64,000 bases of DNA from Pycnococcus provasolii (taxonomy: Eukaryota; Chlorophyta; Pseudoscourfieldiophyceae; Pseudoscourfieldiales; Pycnococcaceae). The stretch lies in the NCBI GenBank assembly GCA_938743325.2, contig OW568865.1, forward strand, positions 62,001 to 126,000. The letters run 5' to 3'. The notes beneath the pieces are model-generated. The model was not told where the DNA came from and did no database searches. It saw only the letters and a list, made by a program, of their open reading frames with translations. Shown here one piece after another: positions 1 to 8,658 of this stretch; position 1 is the stretch's first letter; the number at the start of each line of letters is the position of its first letter. Position numbers and translations under genes: made by a program.

Positions 1-305
1 ATGGCCTGCAGCTCTTCTCGCGCCTTGGCGTCCGCGGCGGCGCGAGCCCGTGCCTGCTCGTCGGACGTCTGCTTGGCCTGTTGTCGCAGCTGAGGCGACG
101 GTGCGGCTTGGGGGACAGACGCGGGTGCAGCGGGTGCAGCGGATGCGGCTTGCGGCGCTGGCGTCGCTGCCTTCGCCTCGGCGAATGCCCGTGCTCGTTC
201 CTCAACCTCCTTCTGTCGCCGATCGTTAAGATGATCGCGGACCTTCGCGTCTGCTGCGGATTTTGCCATCGCTTCTGCCTCACCTTGCTGAAGCTTCGCA
301 GTCAT
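1..305 (-). CDS. Left-edge partial coiled-coil/Ala-Glu-rich protein
   Basis: The minus frame is open from an ATG at 305 to the window edge and encodes about 100 residues rich in Ala, Glu, Lys and Gln, with a Pro/Ala-rich hinge in the middle. The composition is helical, coiled-coil-like (EAEAMAKSAADAK, then RRQKEVEERARAFAEAK). The frame is also open upstream of 305 to about 370, so the first exon could begin further right or the ATG may be internal. No family is recognised; the gene continues beyond the window. The other frames here look like GC-rich shadows. Confidence 0.4.
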   Translation of the reverse strand, partial: MTAKLQQGEAEAMAKSAADAKVRDHLNDRRQKEVEERARAFAEAKAATPAPQAASAAPAAPASVPQAAPSPQLRQQAKQTSDEQARARAAADAKAREELQA

Positions 306-507
306 GCGTTCCTCAGTCTGTTTCTGTCGTGACCATATACGCAACGCCGCCTCCGCTGCTCGTCCGCCTGTTGCTTCGAGGAGTGGAGGGGAGATGGGCG
401 GGGGGGGGGGGGAGAGGCGGGTGCTTGAAGGGGCGAGAATGCGGGAACCCTCCCTACCCACGGAACTAACCAAAAAACATCCTCCCCCAAAAAACAAATA
501 CAGGAGG

Positions 508-848
508 ATGCCGTGCCATTGCAGCTACAGATGCGGAAGATTTGTAGCGGCCAAAGGACTGACCTGCAAAAATTGCGCGCAGGTGCATGATGTGCCGTGC
601 AACCCCAACCCGACCGCCCCGACTGCCGAGGAGCGCGCCAACCGCGTCAGGCACAGCGCCAGGCACAACGCCAAGATTAGCGCCGAGAAGAGGCGGGCAG
701 CCATCGAGTACGAGCTGGAGACTGGCGATGACACCATCGACCTGAGCGATGCTGCGCTGGAGGCGGCGGGCTTGCGCTGCATCAAGGTGATTGAGGAGCG
801 CATCGAGGAGTGCAAGGTGGAGCATCTAGAAGGCTTCATGCTCAGCAT
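508..848 (+). pseudogene. Zinc-finger-like gene fragment
   Basis: From an ATG at 508 the plus frame encodes a Cys/His cluster (CHC, later CKNC with a following H and C) and then a charged helical stretch of about 80 residues. The spacing resembles part of a PHD-like or treble-clef finger; similar fingers occur in some algal non-LTR retroelement proteins, but no reverse transcriptase or endonuclease is present, so that link is only inference. The open frame runs on to 1746, but past about 830 it is antisense to a methionine synthase fragment and is not believable. Treated as a gene fragment of unknown origin. Confidence 0.3.
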
Positions 849-883
849 TTATGGCACGAGCACGGGCTCGCACTCGATCGAGG

Positions 884-1410
884 TCGATGCTCACCTTGTC
901 ATCGCAGGTCGCCGCCTGGCCCGTCTCGTCGAACGCCATCACGACCACAGCCGCGCCGTGGCGCCCGCGACGAAGCGCGGCTTGTTCGGCGTCTTCGCGG
1001 TCCACTCCGCGCAGACACGCTTCGCCAAGCTTCGCACCCTCGGTGTTGATGAGGTTCACGTGCTTGAGATCCTGCAGCTCGTAGTCCGCCTGGCTGATGG
1101 TCGTGCCGTTGAACGTGTTCGTCTCGATGATGTCGGCGCCACCCTCGAGCATGCCGCCGTGGATCTCGCCGATGACGTCCGGGCGTGTCACCACGAGGCA
1201 GTCGTTGTCACCCTTGAGGTCGTGCGTGTGGTTCTTCCACACCTCGCCGCGGAAGTCCTCCTCCGTGAGGCTCTTGTACTTCTGGATCGACGTTCCCATC
1301 GCGCCGTCGATGATGATGATGCGTTCCTTCATGATCTTCTCGAGAATGTCGTACGTGTCGCTCATGGGCAAGTGGTCGGTCCAGTCCATGTACTTTGGCA
1401 CGGCGCTCAC
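884..1410 (-). pseudogene. metH: Cobalamin-dependent methionine synthase N-terminal fragment (broken)
   Basis: The minus frame gives a clear N-terminus of cobalamin-dependent methionine synthase, including KERIIIIDGAMGTSIQKY and the stretch IETNTFNGTTISQADYELQD of the homocysteine-binding barrel. After about 110 residues homology continues in a second frame (KTPNKPRFVAGA near 980-1010), so one base has been gained around 1030. It then jumps, within a few bases, to a much later family segment (AAVVVMAFDETGQAATCDDK), so several hundred codons are missing. Homology stops near 885 and a stop lies at 826. This is a truncated, internally deleted, frameshifted copy; an intact gene presumably lies elsewhere. 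It has no role in methionine synthesis. Confidence 0.8.
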
Positions 1411-1527
1411 CTTCTTCGGCGGCGCAATGCGTGTTTAAAAACACGAGTCGTTTCTTTCGTGTGCGCCATGTGGGTGCTCAGGCAAGGTGCTCAGCAACCA
1501 CCACGTCACCGTCGCGCCAAAAGGCTG

Positions 1528-1668
1528 TCAACGGCTGGCCCGGTATTCACCGGACCGGACGTGGTGGCGCGGCTTTGCCATCGATGCTCGTCCGCCGAAA
1601 ATGTCGTCCAATTTCCTTTTGTTTGCCGCGATGCGCTCCGCGCGCTCGCGCTCGTACGAAGAGAGCAT
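1528..1668 (-). pseudogene. Short ORF with SYERERxERIAANK motif, probable gene fragment
   Basis: A 46-codon minus ORF begins at an ATG at 1668 and carries SYERERAERIAANKRKLDDI. This charged N-terminal pattern (YExxRxxRIxxNK) begins many plant and algal proteins, including transposon-encoded and DNA-binding ones. Nothing downstream continues a recognisable domain. Lying between other gene fragments, it is most likely another fragment; a short real gene cannot be excluded. Confidence 0.25.
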
Positions 1669-1791
1669 GATGAGTTAGTTGTCAATGAGACTTTTGAAAC
1701 GCGGGGAAGGAAGCGCGAGTCCCTCAAAGTTCAAACGCAAACGTAAAACTACACTAACGAAACCAAGGTGAGATTTCTTCCTAAGTTTCGG

Positions 1792-1839
1792 ATTAGGGGT
1801 CACAACTGCGTCAAATATGACGCAGTTGTGACCCCTAAT
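1792..1839. repeat. Perfect 22-bp inverted repeat with 4-nt loop
   Basis: Left arm 1792-1813 starts ATTAGGGGTCAC; right arm 1818-1839 is its exact reverse complement; the spacer is AATA. No open reading frame is associated. It could form a strong hairpin or be a remnant of a miniature inverted-repeat element; no target duplication could be defined. Confidence 0.85.
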
Positions 1840-1903
1840 TGAACCCTCAACCTCGGGAGTGACCTCCCAGGACATAGGATAAAAAGCAAAATATTCGGTC
1901 AGT

Positions 1904-1923
1904 CCCTAGCCCTAACCCTAACC
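1904..1923. repeat. Telomere-like CCCTAA repeat patch
   Basis: Three near-tandem copies of CCCTAAC/CCCTAGC lie just before the xylulokinase fragment. The sequence matches the TTAGGG/TTTAGGG class of telomeric repeat. It may be an interstitial patch or a telo-box-like promoter element, as elsewhere in the window. Confidence 0.6.
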
Positions 1924-1965
1924 GTCTACCTCGGGAGTCACCGGTTTCATACACAGCACGGGCTC

Positions 1966-2284
1966 GTGGCACAGTGGCCGGAGTCCTTCGACAAACTGCA
2001 CACGCCTGTTTTGCCGCACGACTACCTCAACTTTGTGCTCAGTGGCGTCTACGCAATGGAGTGCGGCGACGCGAGCGGCGTGGGCATCATGGACCTCCAG
2101 AGACGCGTCTTCGACAAAACACGATGCGAGAAAGTGCACCCAAAACTATTCCAGTGCCTTCCGCCTCTCGTGCCTCCGGACAAACCCATAGGAGCAGTGA
2201 CGGCCGAGGCTGCACAACGCTTTCACAATATCCTCCCAGAAGGCGCTTTAGTAGCCCCTGGTGGCGGCGACAACATGATGAGGG
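1966..2284 (+). pseudogene. Xylulokinase fragment
   Basis: About 105 codons match the middle of xylulokinase (FGGY carbohydrate kinase family): LPHDYLNFVLSGVYAMECGD, then GDASG, LPPLVPPDKPIGAV and APGGGDNMM, in family order. Neither end of the kinase is present: upstream is telomere-like DNA, and downstream the frame turns at once into unrelated sequence. With both ATP-binding halves missing it cannot encode an enzyme. Confidence 0.75.
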
Positions 2285-2445
2285 TCTGCTTCAGGCAGGT
2301 CCGTACGAAGGCGATGTTGAAGACGTTGCCGCCCGTGCGCAAAACTTGGAAGAACGCGTGAGGGCTCTCGTGAAGGCCAAAGCGGACCTCGAAAAGAAGA
2401 CGGCGGACCTCGACTCGAGCAAGCACGTGTCGCTGACGTGGTTAA
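2285..2445 (+). pseudogene. Coiled-coil gene fragment fused to the xylulokinase fragment
   Basis: Immediately after the xylulokinase homology a different frame encodes about 48 residues of coiled-coil sequence (EDVAARAQNLEERVRALVKA and following Lys/Glu/Leu heptads), then degenerates into AT-rich DNA. No start codon or complete domain. It looks like part of a motor or structural protein gene joined to unrelated DNA. Confidence 0.35.
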
Positions 2446-2556
2446 CTTTGTGTAGCGAAGAAGTTTTCTTTTTGTTATGCTTGATTTCTTATTGACACTC
2501 GTCTTGACACCCTCGCGCGCACCGCAACACTTTCTTTTTCGCAGTTTCAACACACT

Positions 2557-3654
2557 TTATGCATTCACAACAGACTTCGCCAGGATGACGTCGTCAAGCT
2601 TAAACTTCTCGGAGAGGTCCGCTTGAGCACGCCCACACGAGACGTACTCCTGGAAGCGAGCCTTAAGGAAGTCCTCGTACGTGTGCGTCGCACTCCAGCC
2701 GAGCACCCGGCGAGCCGCTCGCGGGTCGGCGTAGAAATGAACAGGCCTGAACGGAAAAGCCTTCTTCACCTCGACGCCAACCTCATCCGGATCGTAGTGA
2801 ACAATCTTGTAGTCCTTCACACCAGCCGCCTCCGCACAAAGGTGCACCATGCCGTCAAGCGTGACACCCTTGTCGTTCACGCAGTTGAAGACGTGCCCGT
2901 TCGCCTCGGGATTACCAACGGCGAGCGCGATCATGAAGCCGAGGTCCTCGCTGTGCGCTATGTTAGACATCTGCCAACCCGAACCAGGGATGGGCACGGG
3001 ACGTCCGCGCGTGAGGCGGTCAAAGAACCACTCCTCGCAGTCCTTGTTGCTTCCGTACCCGCTGATGTACTGCGGCCTGAAGCTGCTCCACTGCAGGCCG
3101 CTCGAGGCGAGCGCCTGCTCCACCTGCACGTGGCCAGCACTCTCCTTCACGGCGTCTCCCTCGACGTGAGGTGGGGTGTGCGTCGTCTTGTACACGCCGC
3201 AAGACGACACGAACAAAAACTGGCTCGCACCGCAAGACTTGGCGTAGTCAATCACCGGACCCACCGTGCTCATGTCCTTGCCGTTGTTGTCAACGACGGT
3301 GTCGAACCTCGCGCCAGCGCCAACCGCAGCAGCGATGTTGTCCGGCGATCCCCACACCGTCGTCACGCCGAGCTGACGGAGCTGGTCGAAGTAGCAGAAC
3401 GGCGGTTTGTTCATGCCCTTGTCATCCTGCGCACCTGCAACCATAACGGTGACGGTGTTGCCAGCCTCCGCGAGCTTCTTGCAGAGCCAAAATCCGATGG
3501 GCGAGTGACCACCGCCCTTCGTGTTGACAACGAGAACGGACGACGCGGCCGTGGTGCTGGCTGCGCGCCGCGTCGACGCGCGCCGGGCGACGCGCCGGGT
3601 GTGCGAGACACGCCTCTGCACTGCGGCGCACTTGGTTCTGCTAGTTGCGAGCAT
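2557..3654 (-). CDS. CSP41A: CSP41A chloroplast stem-loop binding protein
   Basis: The 365-residue protein belongs to the atypical short-chain dehydrogenase/NAD-epimerase family and matches plastid CSP41A, a ribosome- and RNA-associated protein that binds and cleaves stem-loop RNA and stabilises chloroplast transcripts. Seen: an Arg/Ser/Ala-rich N-terminus of about 40 residues (transit peptide), a dinucleotide-fold start at VLVVNTKGGGHSPIGFWL, then DNNGKDMSTV, SFRPQYISGYG, NKDCEEWFFDR, IPGSGWQMSNI and a C-terminal FYADPRAARRVLGW, all family signatures. The start ATG at 3654 precedes the transit peptide. Intronless. A CCCTAAC motif lies about 150 bp upstream. Confidence 0.93.
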   Translation of the reverse strand: MLATSRTKCAAVQRRVSHTRRVARRASTRRAASTTAASSVLVVNTKGGGHSPIGFWLCKKLAEAGNTVTVMVAGAQDDKGMNKPPFCYFDQLRQLGVTTVWGSPDNIAAAVGAGARFDTVVDNNGKDMSTVGPVIDYAKSCGASQFLFVSSCGVYKTTHTPPHVEGDAVKESAGHVQVEQALASSGLQWSSFRPQYISGYGSNKDCEEWFFDRLTRGRPVPIPGSGWQMSNIAHSEDLGFMIALAVGNPEANGHVFNCVNDKGVTLDGMVHLCAEAAGVKDYKIVHYDPDEVGVEVKKAFPFRPVHFYADPRAARRVLGWSATHTYEDFLKARFQEYVSCGRAQADLSEKFKLDDVILAKSVVNA

Positions 3655-4006
3655 GGGAGTGAGAGGAGGGGGTAGGAATATCTCCGTAAGAAAGATACGA
3701 CTCTAACTTACTTATTATCGGTTCGTAGTGGGCTATCTTATCCTGAGGTGTCCAGGTGTCCCTGGACCTTGGCTTGGGTCTCCCTCCCCTTGGCAAAATT
3801 GGAACCCTAACCCGCTCGGGGGTATTAACTCGGGGTTGGGTTGTTGGTCCACGCGTACGGTTGGTCGGGGGATCGTAGATGTCACGCCATGTCCGCCTTG
3901 CCCATGCTGGCGTACAACAACCCGTTGTTGCACTCAGCACGATGCCCAACACCCTCGACGGTGACACTTCAAAATTAGACTGTGTGTTTTGTACTTAAAA
4001 TTAGTG
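3655..4006. other. Intergenic, between CSP41A start and J-protein end
   Basis: No supported gene. Holds a CCCTAAC telo-box-like motif at 3804-3813 and CT-rich DNA. Probably the CSP41A promoter and the J-protein 3' UTR. Confidence 0.6.
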
Positions 4007-4696
4007 TCAAAAACCTCCAAGGAACCCGCCAACAGGACCACCGAATCCACCTCCGAGCATGCCACCCTGGTGGCCACCGTTGTGCTCCTCCACGCGCTCC
4101 TCCACGCGGCCGTCGGGATGTCGAATCGTCGTCTTTGTAACTGTGCGGGCTTGGCCGTTGACAATCTGCGTCGTCGTCATCGTGCTCGTGCTGAAACTGC
4201 CGCCCCCACCGCCAAACCCGCCGCCGAATCCGCCTGCACCGCCGAACGCGGCGGAGAATGGCGACGCCGACAAAGGCGTCTGCGCGAACATTGGGCCACC
4301 GAAAGGAGAGCCGAAGCCTTCGTCAAATAACGAGGCGAACGGGTCACGACCCCCGAAAAATGCCTGAAAAATCTCAAACGGGTCGCGCGTTCCGGCGAAC
4401 GGGTCTGCGCCGTGGCGATAACTACCTCCCGCACCTCCTGCATCGCGTTCACCTGCAACGCCCTCAAGCCCGTAAACATCGTATACTTGTCTCGAGCGTT
4501 CGTCGCCGAGTACTTCGTATGCGTGGGCAACAAGCTTAAACGCCTCTTCCGCCTCGTCTCTGTTATTCGGGTTTTTGTCCGGGTGGTGCCGCATCGCCAT
4601 GCGCCTGTATGCACGCCTGATATCCTCGTCCGAAGCGTCGGGTGAGACACCTAGCGCATCGTACAACGTCGTGTCGGCGACTCGTCGTGCCTGCAT
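4007..4696 (-). CDS. J-domain (HSP40) co-chaperone, DNAJB6-like
   Basis: A 229-residue type-B J-protein. Residues about 10-75 form a J domain with LYDALGV, the HPD tripeptide at about 37-39 and the KNPNN helix-III lead; these stimulate Hsp70 ATPase. A Gly/Phe-rich middle follows (DPFEIFQAFFGG, then poly-Gly). The C-terminal part (STSTMTTTQIVNGQARTVTK) resembles the substrate-holding beta region of DNAJB2/B6 proteins. There is no zinc-finger domain and no evident targeting signal, so cytosolic or nuclear chaperone work is likely. ATG at 4696 starts directly before the J domain. Confidence 0.88.
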   Translation of the reverse strand: MQARRVADTTLYDALGVSPDASDEDIRRAYRRMAMRHHPDKNPNNRDEAEEAFKLVAHAYEVLGDERSRQVYDVYGLEGVAGERDAGGAGGSYRHGADPFAGTRDPFEIFQAFFGGRDPFASLFDEGFGSPFGGPMFAQTPLSASPFSAAFGGAGGFGGGFGGGGGSFSTSTMTTTQIVNGQARTVTKTTIRHPDGRVEERVEEHNGGHQGGMLGGGFGGPVGGFLGGF

Positions 4697-5052
4697 TGGC
4701 GTAGCTCCACAGGGACCGCGTGGCGGGTGGTGCAGTGTTGCAGTGTTGCGGATGTGAGAGGGAAGGAAGAAGGTTTGGGCGGGGGGTCTCGGCCTCGCAT
4801 CTGCAAACCCGCAAACCCCAAATGCGAAACTTCGTGGGAAGGAAAAAGCACGGAGCGCTCTTCCAGGGTTTCACGTCACCACGTTCGTTGTGGTTCGTCC
4901 GTGACTTGACGGATGCTGTGACAAAGCCCAAGGGAAACGTGCGAATTCCACCTCGCCGCAAACGCGCACGGCGTGGCGGGAGAAATGGGCACCGCCGTCA
5001 GAAACAAGTACATATTTCTTTCTCTCTCTCTCTCCCCGTGCGTGTGTGCCGC
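4697..5052. other. Intergenic with possible tail exon of the coiled-coil gene
   Basis: Mostly noncoding, with a TCTC microsatellite near 5019-5036. The left part is the J-protein promoter. The right end (5052 downward) could hold a short last exon of the neighbouring coiled-coil gene. Confidence 0.45.
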
Positions 5053-5095
5053 CTGTGGCGAGGATCAGGAAGGATTTGGTAACACACGAGAAATG

Positions 5096-6025
5096 TCACG
5101 CCACGTCCAGTCTCTTACCTGCAACAACCTGCTGCTCGAGGTAGTGGCGCAGTTGCACGCTCTCGAGCGTGTGCAAGTTTGCAAGCTCCTGCATCACATT
5201 TTTGAAGCGCTGCGAGCGCCGCTCGACGTCCTGTTTGCGTGTGAGCTGCAGCTCGTCGCGACCGCGCTGCGCGCGCTGCATGAGCGCTTCAATCTCGCGC
5301 TTCTGCTTGAGCAGCAGCTGCTGCTCTTTCAGGCTCACCTGCGCATCGAACTCAGCAAGTGTTCCCTGCAGCTGTGCCTCCTCCATCTTATTCGCGTCGC
5401 GCTTCAACCGTGCAGCCTCCGCGTACATGCCCTGCCTCGCCAGTCTGTCCTGACGATTTCGTGTATCCAGAAGATCCTTCGAATACCGCGCGTGCTGCGG
5501 CTGCTTCGTCACAAGCTTGTCGCGTAACGTCTTCACCTGCTCTTCGTGCGAATCCCTGAGCACATTCACCTGCTCGAGCACGGACTTTTCGAACTCAGCC
5601 ATCTTTTTCTCCCACATGGCCGTGTGCTGCTCCATCTCGAGCTTGAACGCGCTCTGTGCATCTGTCACCTCCTGACCTTGGCGGTCGGCAATCTCGCGCT
5701 GCAGCTTCCGGTCCTCCTCAAGGCGCAGCTCCATGATTCGCTTTGACGTGCTCTGGGCCTCGAAGTACTTGCCCTCCGCCTCGCACTTCTTTTTGTGCTC
5801 CACCAAGGTCTGCATGTACTCCGCCACCGCCGCGTCAGTTGCACTCGACGGCATACCCGGAGCTCGCGAGCTTGGCTTGATTGTTTGCCGATCGTCACCA
5901 TCTGCGGCGGCCGCTTCCTCGCCCCCCTCCGCCGCGGCGCCCCCCTCCGCTTCAGCCGCAGGCGCTTCCGCCTCCGCCTCTGCCTCCGCGGGCGGAGGTG
6001 CTTCAGCCTGCTCTTCCTCGGACAT
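5096..6025 (-). CDS. Coiled-coil protein, probably cytoskeletal or flagellar
   Basis: The 309-residue reading has an acidic Ala/Glu-rich N-terminus (about 1-55), then nearly continuous charged helix from residue 65, with segments such as KKKCEAEGKYFEAQSTSKRI and LRDSHEEQVKTLRDKL. Its look is that of coiled-coil proteins found in flagellated protists, but I do not recognise the family. The ATG at 6025 is the first in frame. Near the end a consensus donor (AG|GTAAGA, intron starting at 5118) precedes the stop; with the acceptor at 5054-5053 it would make a 66-bp intron and a different short tail, so the last 8 residues are doubtful. Confidence 0.65.
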   Translation of the reverse strand: MSEEEQAEAPPPAEAEAEAEAPAAEAEGGAAAEGGEEAAAADGDDRQTIKPSSRAPGMPSSATDAAVAEYMQTLVEHKKKCEAEGKYFEAQSTSKRIMELRLEEDRKLQREIADRQGQEVTDAQSAFKLEMEQHTAMWEKKMAEFEKSVLEQVNVLRDSHEEQVKTLRDKLVTKQPQHARYSKDLLDTRNRQDRLARQGMYAEAARLKRDANKMEEAQLQGTLAEFDAQVSLKEQQLLLKQKREIEALMQRAQRGRDELQLTRKQDVERRSQRFKNVMQELANLHTLESVQLRHYLEQQVVAGKRLDVA

Positions 6026-6791
6026 CTTGAGGTGTCAAGGAGCAAACGTTGCACTCTGCTCCTTAAAAACTTGTCAACAAAGCTCGCAGTTTACGTTCGG
6101 CGAAGAAGGCAACGTCGTGGCCTCACCGATGGCCGGCCCTTGCACTGCGACGAGGAGGCAGACACCTGGAAGAGCGACGAGGGAGTTGGGAGGGGGGCAC
6201 TGGGGCAGGCCGAGAAGGGAGCAGTGCCGTGTGTGGTGGTACGTCCGGACCAAACGTTAGAGAGAGGCGGGCAGACAGTACCCGGTAGCGCTACGTCGGA
6301 GAAGTATGCACGAGGGAGGCTCCTAGAAGAGGAGAGGAGAGGAGAGAGAGTCCAGACCGGGAACAAGGCCAAACCGCCAAACCGTCGGCCAAACTCGTCC
6401 GGTCGTCCGTCACCTCTCTCTCTCCTCTCATGTGCATTGTGCAATGCGTCTTCACTCTTCACCGTTCTGCCGGTCTGCCGGAGCCGGTTGCCATCAACTG
6501 CAGTCCTACAGTTCTACCGTAGGGCGTAGGGAAGCCCATTGCACGAGTGACCAGTCCAACCTTCACGGTGTGGCGAAGTACTGTAGCCCTCGTCCCTCGT
6601 CCCTCGTCAGGTGTTCCGTCGACCGTTGCCCTGTTGAGGCTTGCTAGGAAGGACGTTTTGGTCCAGCCCGCCCAACAGTGACAGACAACGCGAACACGAA
6701 CACGACTCTCTCCCCACCTCCAGTCCCAGCCAACCCGGGCTACAACGGCAACGACAACATACATAGTGTGCGAGTGCAAAAACTAGCAGCC
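6026..6791. other. Divergent intergenic region
   Basis: Lies between two divergently transcribed genes (starts at 6025 minus and 6792 plus). Contains a GAGGAGAGGAGAGAGAG tract near 6330-6350 and low-complexity CT-rich patches. ORFs on both strands here lack protein-like character. Probably two promoters and 5' UTRs. Confidence 0.5.
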
Positions 6792-7526
6792 ATGGCGACA
6801 GGGAGCGTGCACGGCTACACGCTCTACAACAAGAAGGACAACCAGGGAAGCCTTATTGGCAACTGGGTTGAGGAGAGGTCGCTTAAGGACATGACGGGTG
6901 TGTTTCGCTACAAGCCATGGGTGAGCGAGACGACGCAGACAACGACCGTCTATCCCGACCGAGCGGGCGGTGACTTCATGCCAACCTTCCGCCGAGTATT
7001 CGAGCACACCGAAGCTCTTGACCCCGCCGACTGGACGACGCACAACCAGGCAACGCACCAAAAACCTGACCAGCGCGTCGGAGACCTTCGAACTTACGTC
7101 GAAGAGCCGGAGACGGGCGTGCGAGGCTCGGCGCGAGCAAGCAAGCTGCAGGAAGAGGCTCTCAGTGAGCCACACGAGCCATTTCCGGTGATGGATGGCG
7201 AGACGAATTACATGGGAACGTTTGGAGTTTCCGCTCAGATGGCGGTGGACGCACAGCAGAAGGGCCAGCGCGTCATGATGACACCCGACCTTGCCGAGCA
7301 GGTGCAACAGGATCCGACGTTTCTCGGAGAGTCTGGTATACTTGACAAGTCGTTCGCTATGCGTACCGAGGCTGACGCGCCGTCAGCAGCAGGTACCTCC
7401 GTGCCATACTACTCGGACGAGGCTATCACTCTGCACTCGGCGAAGCGCGAGCGCAAAACATTCTTTCGCGACACAACCTTCACTACACCCATGACAGACC
7501 CAAGGAAAATTGTCATCAACGAGTAA
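6792..7526 (+). CDS. Possible axonemal microtubule-associated protein
   Basis: A 244-residue protein with start ATG at 6792 in a strong context (GCCATGG); the frame is open further up only from a GTG. There is no signal peptide or membrane segment. It is rich in Thr, Glu, Pro and aromatic residues with short motifs spaced along the chain (GNWVEERSLKDMTGVFRY near the N-terminus; FFRDTTFTTPM at the end). This low-order, aromatic-anchored make-up is typical of ciliary microtubule inner proteins, and the last motif is reminiscent of SPAG8-like tails. The assignment rests on style, not clear homology. Confidence 0.55.
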   Translation: MATGSVHGYTLYNKKDNQGSLIGNWVEERSLKDMTGVFRYKPWVSETTQTTTVYPDRAGGDFMPTFRRVFEHTEALDPADWTTHNQATHQKPDQRVGDLRTYVEEPETGVRGSARASKLQEEALSEPHEPFPVMDGETNYMGTFGVSAQMAVDAQQKGQRVMMTPDLAEQVQQDPTFLGESGILDKSFAMRTEADAPSAAGTSVPYYSDEAITLHSAKRERKTFFRDTTFTTPMTDPRKIVINE

Positions 7527-7825
7527 ATAGACTAGGATTGTATGCTGGGAGGTGAAAAGTTTGTGGACGTCGATCGTCTGTAAAACTCTTTTACTCTTTT
7601 ACTCTTTACAAGTTGCAATACAGTGCATGAGGCGGCACATGCTTCTTATAGCTCGTCGTGCTTCGGAGGCTCGTACAGCTCAAGTTGACACTCCTCGGCG
7701 AGTTCCCTATCCCAAGATTTCATTCGTTTTTGAGTGTGGCAAAGTGTGGTGGGCTCGCGTTAGCTTGGGTTATGTCAAATTGAGGGTTGCCGAAGAATAT
7801 TTTCCTCGGCGGGGAAGAGATTAGC
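7527..7825. other. Convergent 3' intergenic region
   Basis: Between two convergent genes. AT-richer than its surroundings, with a TTTTACTC run repeated three times near 7585-7605. No supported gene. Confidence 0.55.
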
Positions 7826-8309
7826 TCAGTCGTACCCGCACAGCTGCCGCTGGGTGCCCAGCAAGTCTCGCAAACCGTCCGCTTTGATCTGTGCAGCCAT
7901 TTTTTCGCCGTGTGCCTCCATTAGACGCACACACTGAGTTTGTTTTGGTGTTATTTATGTGTGCAAGTTGGGTGGGGCGAGTCAAGTGTGAGTTTACCGA
8001 CGTACTCTCGTACTCTCGTTTCGTGCGACGAAATGCGCGCGAGTCCAAACGGAGGCCGTCGCGGCCGCCTTGCATAAGGCCACGTACCCGTCCAGCCTTT
8101 TTGCCGCACCCGGAACTTTGGCAAGTTGCCTCCATTGACGCTTTCAGCGTCTCCGGCGTGTGCAAGTCAATATCCTCCCTGCTCAGCCGGCTGTGAATGG
8201 TGTACGCCACGACGTTGCAGCCGCTGCACTCCACCGATACGGCGGAGCACGTTCTGCTACCAGCGAGCAAGGCGAACGCGAGGATCAGCACGAGCGACCT
8301 CGACGCCAT
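7826..8309 (-). CDS. Small secreted canopy/saposin-like protein, two exons
   Basis: Exon 1 is 8309-8088 and exon 2 is 7933-7826, joined by a 154-bp GT-AG intron (donor GTACGT at 8087, acceptor CTCAG at 7938-7934) in phase 0. The spliced product is 109 residues: signal peptide of about 23 residues (hydrophobic LVLILAFALLAG), then CSGC, ATC, a CVRLMEAHGE helix and a final LCGYD. The cysteine layout and helical acidic segments resemble canopy/DUF3456 proteins, which are saposin-like ER lumenal chaperone factors, though this one is about half the usual length. The single continuous frame ignores the intron and gives an unlikely tail. Confidence 0.6.
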
Positions 8310-8658
8310 TCGAGCTGTCTTCACGCTGTATCCCAGAGGCCCCAGCAGTCAAGTTGCAGGTGGCGTTGTACTCGTGTGCACGAGGAGCGCGCGCGATGTT
8401 GTTGTTTTGTATGTATCTTGACGCACGATCGGCGCGCGCTGGGGGCCCTCGAGGAATCGAGAGGCCGAAAGCGAAGGGGAGAACAGCGCGAAGGGGGCAA
8501 TGTTATCCCCGTGAATTTGATCTGGCTGGCACTGGAACAATGCCGGCGAGAAACAAACCCCGAAAGCGAATGCGAATGCGAAGTTCTCGCGGGAACCCCG
8601 AATTATTATTCTTCGCAACCACCACCAGTCAGCCACCAGTCGCCGTCGGAAGCCCGCC

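Noticed and set aside
830-1746. 3' two-thirds of a 480-residue plus-strand ORF
   Set aside because: It is antisense to the methionine synthase fragment, which has clear homology; composition (His/Val/Asp-rich) is typical of antisense GC-rich DNA.
2623-3675. 350-residue plus-strand ORF
   Set aside because: Exact antisense of CSP41A, which is strongly supported.
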